NCBI GenBank assembly: GCA_005888865.1
Contig: VBCL01000103.1
Span: 1 to 11,358 of the forward strand
Direction: 5' to 3'
Length of the DNA: 11,358 nt
From: Betaproteobacteria bacterium
Lineage (GTDB): Bacteria > Pseudomonadota > Gammaproteobacteria > Burkholderiales > Casimicrobiaceae
Both the position numbers and the translations under genes were made by a program. Below are positions 7,565-11,358 of the stretch, one piece after another. The notes under the pieces were generated by a model. The model ran no database searches. It was not told the DNA's origin and saw only the letters and a program-made list of their open reading frames with translations. How positions within the stretch are numbered: position 1 is the first letter of the stretch; every line of letters starts with the position of its first letter.

Positions 7565-8164
7565 ATGACTGCCGAAGACACCGGCAATCGCCTGCCACAA
7601 CTGATCGATATCGCGCGGCTCCTGGCGCTCGAGCTTGACGCCAACCGAATCGTCGAGCGTGTCGTGTTGACCGCCAAGCAGACCACGCACGCCGACGGCG
7701 CCTCGGTCTATCTCATCGAGAACGATGGGCGGAGCCTCGCACTTACGTTGATGCTGAACGATACGCTGGGCATCCGCCGCGGCGGGGACTTCGGAGAACC
7801 GGTGGAGATCAGGCCCCCGCCGCTCTTCGAGGCCGACGGCACGCCAAATCGCCGGTCGGTCGTCGCTCATTGCGTGCACTCGCGCCGCTCGGTGCGTCTG
7901 GACGACGCCTATACCGCCGAGGGGTTCGACTTCGCCGGAGCGCGCGCGTTTGACAAGGCGCACAGCTACCGGTCCCGCTCATTCCTCACCGTGCCGATGA
8001 CCGATCACAGCGGGCATGTGATCGGCGTGTTGCAGCTGATCAATGCTCGCGCATCGGACGGGACCCCGGGCAGCTTCAGTGCCGACGATCAGACCTACGT
8101 CGAGGTGCTGGCGGCGCTGGCCGCGATCGCGTTCGAGAAGCAGCGACGGATACACCGGGTGTAG
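7565..8164 (+). CDS. Stand-alone GAF-domain protein
   Basis: This 199-residue soluble protein is almost entirely one GAF domain, a small-ligand or redox sensor fold. A helix at 11-40 (LPQLIDIARLLALELDANRI) leads into the domain. ADGASVYLIENDGRSLAL and YRSRSFLTVPMTDHSGHVIGVLQLINA match GAF domains of HD-GYP phosphodiesterases and adenylate cyclases. A C-terminal helix (ADDQTYVEVLAALAAIAFEKQRRI) normally connects to an output domain. Here the gene stops just after this helix, so it either works in trans or has lost its output module. The ATG at 7565 was chosen; a GTG at 7547 adds six residues. Neither has a clear Shine-Dalgarno. It is divergent from the glutaminase that carries a cyclic-nucleotide-binding domain, suggesting but not proving a shared signal. 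Confidence 0.85.
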   Translation: MTAEDTGNRLPQLIDIARLLALELDANRIVERVVLTAKQTTHADGASVYLIENDGRSLALTLMLNDTLGIRRGGDFGEPVEIRPPPLFEADGTPNRRSVVAHCVHSRRSVRLDDAYTAEGFDFAGARAFDKAHSYRSRSFLTVPMTDHSGHVIGVLQLINARASDGTPGSFSADDQTYVEVLAALAAIAFEKQRRIHRV

Positions 8165-8199
8165 CAGCGGCTCGAACACCGCAGGCAACCCATCGATGA

Positions 8200-8222
8200 C
8201 GCTGTCGATGAGCCGGACAGCG
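8200..8222. terminator. Hairpin between convergent GAF and DsrE genes
   Basis: CGCTGTC and GACAGCG form a 7-bp perfect stem around a 9-base loop, inside the 69-base gap between the GAF stop (8164) and the DsrE stop (8234, opposite strand). The position suits a two-way transcription end, but no T-run follows on either strand, so the call rests on position and symmetry. Confidence 0.35.
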
Positions 8223-8233
8223 AGTCGGTCACG

Positions 8234-8674
8234 TCACGGCCTAAGGTACGCCCAGCCCTCTTGCTGCCGCTGCATGATCTCCACCACGCCTGCGCCGACG
8301 TAGCCGATGCCGCTCAGCATGTCGGCGCGCGCCAGGTTCTGCGCCTTCATCGTGTTCTCGCACGCCATGATCTTGACCCCGGCATCCTTCGCTTCGCCGA
8401 CGCGGTTCGCGACCGGTGAGTCGAGCTTGAGCATGCCGATGCCAGGCCCGTAGGCCACGACCTCGATATCGACGTTGCCGGCGCCCAGGTCGGTCTGGAG
8501 ATTGCGGGCGTTGTTCAGCGCCAGGTTCCACTTCGCCGCGTCGGCGTCGCTCACCTGAATGACGACCCGGTTGCGCTGCGGGACCGGTTGCGCGGTCGCG
8601 CTGGTGGCGAGCCCCCATGCCAAAAACAACGCGGCGAACGCGGCGAACCCGCGCGAGAGATTCCTGGTGTTCAT
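8234..8674 (-). CDS. DsrE-family protein with signal peptide
   Basis: This 146-residue protein starts at an ATG with a strong Shine-Dalgarno (GGGAGGGTG, 8687-8679). Residues 1-29 look like a Sec signal peptide: MNTRNLSR, a hydrophobic run AAFAALFLAWGLAT, and a likely AxA cleavage at ATAQ. The mature part has the DsrE/F-like alpha/beta fold with VVIQVSDADAAKWNLALNNARNL, EVVAYGPGIGML and KIMACENTM (Cys105). It ends in GVVEIMQRQQEGWAYLRP, a characteristic tail of this family (COG1416-type). DsrE relatives handle sulfane sulfur through a conserved cysteine, and Cys105 may play that part, but the function of the periplasmic members is not established. The reading frame extends far upstream (to 9610) across the transporter gene; that extension is an antisense artefact. 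Confidence 0.9.
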   Translation of the reverse strand: MNTRNLSRGFAAFAALFLAWGLATSATAQPVPQRNRVVIQVSDADAAKWNLALNNARNLQTDLGAGNVDIEVVAYGPGIGMLKLDSPVANRVGEAKDAGVKIMACENTMKAQNLARADMLSGIGYVGAGVVEIMQRQQEGWAYLRP

Positions 8675-8728
8675 GACACCCTCCCGATGCATTGTCGAGC
8701 GGCGTATCAACGCTCGATCGGAGCACGG

Positions 8729-8734
8729 ATTATG
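8729..8734 (-). promoter_or_regulatory. Candidate -10 box of the DsrE-family gene
   Basis: CATAAT on the minus strand, 55 bases upstream of the DsrE ATG, matches the -10 consensus at five of six bases. No strong -35 hexamer stands at the expected distance; the stretch is GC-rich. Confidence 0.4.
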
Positions 8735-8774
8735 CGCCCGTTGCGGTGCGCGTGCGACTGAACGGAAGTCCTCA

Positions 8775-8840
8775 CCACAGAGAACACAGAGTACACAGAG
8801 AAATGATCTGCAAGCTCCCTGCTCTCTGTGCACTCTGTGG
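8775..8840. repeat. Palindromic intergenic repeat made of CACAGAG heptamers
   Basis: The left arm holds three CACAGAG copies at 8776, 8785 and 8794, a strict 9-base period. The right arm holds two copies in inverse orientation (CTCTGTG at 8824 and 8833), also 9 apart. Bases 8785-8801 pair with 8823-8839 in a 17-bp stem with a single mismatch and a 21-base loop. The composition is AT-richer than the surroundings. From memory, elements of this CACAGAG/CTCTGTG type recur in intergenic spaces of many proteobacteria and produce spurious peptides with CVLCVLCG or QRTQRTQR strings; this one fits. It lies between two divergent genes, so it is not a terminator for either. Confidence 0.8.
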
Positions 8841-8871
8841 CTCAAGGACCTTCTTCCTGTTCGCGATAGCG

Positions 8872-8877
8872 TAGAAT
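8872..8877 (+). promoter_or_regulatory. Candidate -10 box of the EamA transporter gene
   Basis: TAGAAT lies 58 bases before the TTG at 8936, with one base off the -10 consensus. No clear -35 is present at 16-18 bases. The same word recurs upstream of the dehydrogenase gene at 9854. Confidence 0.35.
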
Positions 8878-8935
8878 CCGGGCTCGCTCCGCGAGGCAAC
8901 GGTCGCGAAACAGGCACCTGGGGGCCGCAAGCACC

Positions 8936-9745
8936 TTGAAGCAGCACGCGCACGTTCCGCTCTCTGCGATCCTGCTCATTGTCGCCGCCAGCGCGTGCTT
9001 CACGACGGTCGACGTGGCCGTCAAGCACCTGAGCCAGCGTTATCCCGTGCCGCTCATCGTCTGGGCGCGCTGGGGCATCCAGGCGCTGATCGTGCTCGCG
9101 CTGGTCGGGCCGAGGATGCGCCTCGCACTCGTACGCACGACGCGGTTGCCGATGCATCTCGTGCGCGGGGTGCTGCTGATCGCCTCGTCGCTGTGCTTCT
9201 TCTCGGCGCTGCGTTATCTGCCGCTCGCGGAAGCGACCGCGCTCAACTACACCTCTCCGATCCTGGTCACGCTGATGGCGAGCTGGCTGTTGCACGAGCG
9301 GCTGACCCGTCCGCGCTGGGCGTTCGTCATCGCTGGCTTCGTCGGCATGCTGCTGATCGTGCGTCCCGGGAGCGACATGCTGGCGCCGACCGCCTTGCTG
9401 TCGCTCGCAGCCGCGGCGCTCTACGCGAGCTTCCAGATCGTCACGCGCAAGCTCGCCGGCGAGCATCTGATGGTGCTGCTGATCTATCCCAGCATCATCG
9501 GCACGGTGCTGTTTTCGGTGGCGATGCCTTTCGTGCCGTTCGAGGGTTGGTCTCCGACCTCCGACCTTGCTGCCTTCGTGGGCATCGGCATCGTGGGATC
9601 GCTGGGGCACCTGTTGTTCATCCGCGCTTTCCAGAGCGCTTCGGCGTCGGCGATCGCCCCGTTCACCTACGCGCAGCTCGTGTGGTCGACGCTCGCAGGA
9701 TGGCTTGGCTCGTTTTCGGAACCTTCCCTGACGCCTGGGCTCTGA
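8936..9745 (+). CDS. EamA/DMT-superfamily transporter, frameshifted near its 3' end
   Basis: This is an inner-membrane carrier of the drug/metabolite transporter superfamily, which exports or imports small metabolites; the substrate is not identifiable. The predicted 269 residues hold nine membrane segments in two EamA repeats. The first repeat (about 10-142) includes LRYLPLAEATALNYTSPILVTLMASWLLHE, and the second (about 150-257) includes LGHLLFIRAFQSASASAIAPFTYAQLVW, both diagnostic. After W256-L257 the frame turns to GSFSEPSLTPGL and stops. The expected tail, VFGTFPDAWALTGI and onward, lies in another frame. A tandem TGGCT duplication at 9701-9710 explains this: removing one copy gives a continuous 300-residue protein ending at 9843. 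The start is a TTG with no clear Shine-Dalgarno, the first usable start before the first helix. As read, the product lacks the tenth helix and is probably impaired. Confidence 0.88.
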   Translation: MKQHAHVPLSAILLIVAASACFTTVDVAVKHLSQRYPVPLIVWARWGIQALIVLALVGPRMRLALVRTTRLPMHLVRGVLLIASSLCFFSALRYLPLAEATALNYTSPILVTLMASWLLHERLTRPRWAFVIAGFVGMLLIVRPGSDMLAPTALLSLAAAALYASFQIVTRKLAGEHLMVLLIYPSIIGTVLFSVAMPFVPFEGWSPTSDLAAFVGIGIVGSLGHLLFIRAFQSASASAIAPFTYAQLVWSTLAGWLGSFSEPSLTPGL

Positions 9746-9843
9746 CCGGGATCATCGTCATCGCGGGCAGCGGCGTCGTGCTGACTGCGTACGAGCGCTG
9801 GCGCGCGAGCCTGCCGCAGTCCGAGCCGGCGGCCGTGGATTAG
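9711..9843 (+). pseudogene. Out-of-frame C-terminal part of the EamA transporter
   Basis: Read from 9711 in the shifted frame, this encodes VFGTFPDAWALTGIIVIAGSGVVLTAYERWRASL and a short polar tail ending at a TAG (9841-9843). VFGxFPDAW followed by a hydrophobic segment is the normal end of EamA proteins (TM10). It has no start of its own and is separated from the main frame only by the 5-base TGGCT duplication. Confidence 0.85.
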
Positions 9844-9853
9844 GCGGCCGCGG

Positions 9854-9859
9854 TAGAAT
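9854..9859 (+). promoter_or_regulatory. Candidate -10 box of the beta-hydroxyacid dehydrogenase gene
   Basis: TAGAAT lies 37 bases before the ATG at 9897, directly after the end of the original transporter frame (9843). The -35 region falls in GC-rich coding sequence and has no good hexamer. Confidence 0.35.
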
Positions 9860-9896
9860 TTGCCTGGCTTCGTAACCTTCCTTCGGAGAAACGAAC

Positions 9897-10805
9897 ATGA
9901 GCAGCGACAAGCCGCGCGTCGGGTTCATCGGCCTTGGGCTGATGGGCCACGGCATGGCGAAGAATCTCGTGAGCAAGGGCTTTCCCCTGACCGTGCGCGT
10001 GCACCGCAACCGCAAGCCGGCCGAGGACATCCTCGCCGCGGGCGCGCGCGAGGCGAAGACCAACGCCGAGCTCGCCCGTGCTTCGGACATCGTGATCCTG
10101 TGCGTGACCGGTTCGCCGCAGATCGAGGAGATCGTCTACGGCGAAAACGGCATCCTCGGCGCCGCGCGTGAAGGTCTCATCGTCGTCGACACCTCGACCG
10201 CCGAGCCCGCGTCGACGGCGAAGATCCGCGGTGATCTCGCGCCCAAGGGAACGCTCTACGTCGATGCTCCGCTGGCGCGGACACCGAAGGAAGCCGAGGA
10301 AGGGCGGCTCAACACGATGGTCGGTGCCGACGAGGCGACCTTCGCACGGCTCAAGCCCGTTCTCTCGGCCTACTGCGAGAACGTGATCCACGTCGGGCCG
10401 CCCGGCCACGGCCACATGCTCAAGCTCGTCAACAATTTCATCGCGATGTCGATCGCGACCGCGACGGCAGAGGCGTGCGCCACGTGCGCGAAGTCCGGCG
10501 TGTCGATCGCCAAGCTGCACGAGATCATCTCCGCCGGCGCGGTCAACTCCGGCATCTTCCAGCTCATCGCGGGAAAGATGCTCGAGGGCGATCTCACCGG
10601 CCTCAAGTTCACGCTGGTCAACGCGATGAAGGACCTGCGCTACTACACGCACTTCGCCGAATCGCTGCCCACACCCGCCCTCGTCGGGTCGGCCGTGCAC
10701 CAGACCCTGGTCAACGCCAACCTGCTCGGATTCGGCGACAAGTTCATCGCTTCGCTGATCGAGGCGCAGGAAAAGCTCGCGGGTGTGAAGATACTGCCCC
10801 GTTAG
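9897..10805 (+). CDS. NAD(P)-dependent beta-hydroxyacid dehydrogenase (3-hydroxyisobutyrate dehydrogenase / GlxR superfamily)
   Basis: This 302-residue cytoplasmic oxidoreductase has the standard two-domain layout and length. The Rossmann domain opens with GFIGLGLMGHGMAKNL (GxGxxG, about 9-24). The second strand ends in VHRNRK; an Arg there, rather than an Asp, generally goes with NADP(H) preference. The catalytic lysine is K176 with N180 in GHGHMLKLVNNFIAM, and the C-terminal all-alpha domain (about 168-300) follows. The substrate loop at 123-136 reads DAPLARTPKEAEEG instead of the usual DAPVSGG, so the natural substrate may differ from hydroxyisobutyrate or tartronate semialdehyde. An Arg in this loop is known in sulfolactaldehyde reductase (YihU, GRT). 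The ATG has GGAG at 9885-9888 with 8-base spacing. It stands alone between the transporter and hpd, each apparently with its own promoter. Confidence 0.92.
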   Translation: MSSDKPRVGFIGLGLMGHGMAKNLVSKGFPLTVRVHRNRKPAEDILAAGAREAKTNAELARASDIVILCVTGSPQIEEIVYGENGILGAAREGLIVVDTSTAEPASTAKIRGDLAPKGTLYVDAPLARTPKEAEEGRLNTMVGADEATFARLKPVLSAYCENVIHVGPPGHGHMLKLVNNFIAMSIATATAEACATCAKSGVSIAKLHEIISAGAVNSGIFQLIAGKMLEGDLTGLKFTLVNAMKDLRYYTHFAESLPTPALVGSAVHQTLVNANLLGFGDKFIASLIEAQEKLAGVKILPR

Positions 10806-10829
10806 ACCGCCGGAGCGATCGCGCTGCTC

Positions 10830-10835
10830 TACAAT
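10830..10835 (+). promoter_or_regulatory. Candidate -10 box of the hpd gene
   Basis: TACAAT, followed by GCTCC, lies 27 bases before the hpd ATG in the 57-base gap after the dehydrogenase stop. It is one base off the -10 consensus; the -35 region lacks a clear hexamer. The short leader implied (about 20 bases) is plausible. Confidence 0.45.
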
Positions 10836-10862
10836 GCTCCTTTGCACGCACTAGGGTAGAGC

Positions 10863-11358
10863 ATGGGCAGCGCGCAGCCACCGCTCTGGGATAACCCGCT
10901 CGGCACCGACGGGTTCGAGTTCATCGAATACGCCGCGCCCGACCCGGCTGCGCTCGGGGCGCTGTTCGAGCAGCTCGGGTTCACGGCGATCGCCAGGCAC
11001 CGCTCGAAGAACGTCCTGCTCTATCGTCAGGGCGAGATCAACTTCGTGGTCAACGCCGAGCCGGGCAGCTTCGCGCAAGCGTTCGCGCGGGTGCACGGCC
11101 CGTCGATCTGTGCGATCGCGTTTCGCGTCAGGGATGCAGCGCTTGCCTACAAGAGCGCGACCGAGCAGGGTGCGTGGGCCGTCGAAGCGCACCCGGGACC
11201 GATGGAGCTCAACATTCCGGCGATCAAGGGCATCGGCGACTCGCTCATCTATCTCGTCGACCGCTATCCGGGAAACGGCACCGGCGTGTCGATCTACGAC
11301 ATCGACTTCGTGCCGCTGCCGGGCGTCGCGCAGCAGCCGAAGGGCGCGGGGCTCACCT
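10863..11358 (+). CDS. hpd: 4-hydroxyphenylpyruvate dioxygenase, 5' part (cut by window edge)
   Basis: The frame is open from the ATG at 10863 to the edge, about 165 codons of an enzyme usually near 350-370 residues. It converts 4-hydroxyphenylpyruvate to homogentisate, the second step of tyrosine catabolism, using a non-haem iron. The visible N-terminal vicinal-oxygen-chelate domain has NPLGTDGFEFIEYAAPDP, LFEQLGFTAIARHRSKNVLLYRQGEINFVVN and HGPSICAIAFRV. It also has GIGDSLIYLVDRY and SIYDIDFVPLPG, which leads into the catalytic C-terminal domain. The metal ligands (two His, one Glu) lie in that domain beyond the window. A purine-rich AGGGTAGAG upstream serves as a loose Shine-Dalgarno. The wording matches bacterial HPPD closely. 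Confidence 0.93.
   Translation, partial: MGSAQPPLWDNPLGTDGFEFIEYAAPDPAALGALFEQLGFTAIARHRSKNVLLYRQGEINFVVNAEPGSFAQAFARVHGPSICAIAFRVRDAALAYKSATEQGAWAVEAHPGPMELNIPAIKGIGDSLIYLVDRYPGNGTGVSIYDIDFVPLPGVAQQPKGAGLT

Noticed and set aside
8775..8840. Possible CRISPR array or intrinsic terminator
   Set aside because: The units are 7 bases at a 9-base period with 2-base gaps, with no spacers of CRISPR size. The element lies between divergent genes and lacks a T-run, so it terminates neither.
8675..9610. Upstream extension of the DsrE reading frame to 9610
   Set aside because: The extension runs antisense through the transporter gene and the palindromic repeat. The real start at 8674 has a strong Shine-Dalgarno and a signal peptide.
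10815..10822. GCGATCGC palindrome after the dehydrogenase gene
   Set aside because: An 8-base palindrome of GC-rich words is expected by chance in such DNA; no second copy or positional logic supports a function.
9840..10847. Minus-strand open frame of 335 codons opposite the dehydrogenase
   Set aside because: Shadow of the GC-rich plus-strand gene; no motif and shadow-like composition.

Overview
The window looks like chromosomal DNA of a high-GC Gram-negative proteobacterium. The GC-rich codon use, the MdtA/MdtB-type RND efflux pair, the small periplasmic DsrE-family protein and the TAGAAT/TACAAT/CATAAT -10 elements close to start codons fit a betaproteobacterium (Burkholderiales-like) best. 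That placement is an inference from style, not from a marker gene. Apart from one short-range palindromic repeat there is no sign of phage, plasmid, insertion sequence or CRISPR, so this reads as an ordinary metabolic and transport region.

Left part (1-5450), all on the minus strand. An RND efflux operon runs leftward: a periplasmic adaptor (mdtA-like, 5219-4074), then a full-length inner-membrane RND pump (mdtB/mdtC-like, 4074-967) joined by a TGATG stop/start overlap. After 49 bases follows a xylose-isomerase-like TIM-barrel protein (917-1), cut by the window edge. No outer-membrane channel gene is present. A -10-like box and a GTTACA-N3-TGTAAC inverted repeat lie upstream of the adaptor.

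Middle (5443-8234). A tRNA-Gly(CCC) gene with encoded CCA lies on the minus strand behind a good sigma-70-type promoter. Upstream of it, also on the minus strand, is a long gene for a glutaminase fused to a STAS domain and a cyclic-nucleotide-binding domain (7454-5619). Divergent from it, across 110 bases, is a small stand-alone GAF-domain protein (7565-8164). The tri-domain glutaminase and its GAF neighbour suggest signal-controlled glutamine breakdown and are the most interesting functional unit here.

Right part (8234-11358). A secreted DsrE-family protein (minus) and an EamA/DMT-family transporter (plus) diverge from a 260-base spacer. That spacer carries a palindrome of CACAGAG heptamers at a 9-base period. 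The transporter gene carries a 5-base tandem duplication (TGGCT TGGCT, 9701-9710) that throws the last transmembrane segment out of frame; removing one copy restores a normal 300-residue protein. Next are a beta-hydroxyacid dehydrogenase (HIBADH/GlxR superfamily, 9897-10805) with an unusual substrate loop, and the first 165 codons of 4-hydroxyphenylpyruvate dioxygenase (10863 to the edge), the tyrosine-catabolic enzyme. No convincing wholly new system was found. The points most worth checking are the glutaminase-STAS-cNBD fusion, the transporter frameshift, the palindromic repeat and the dehydrogenase's substrate loop.
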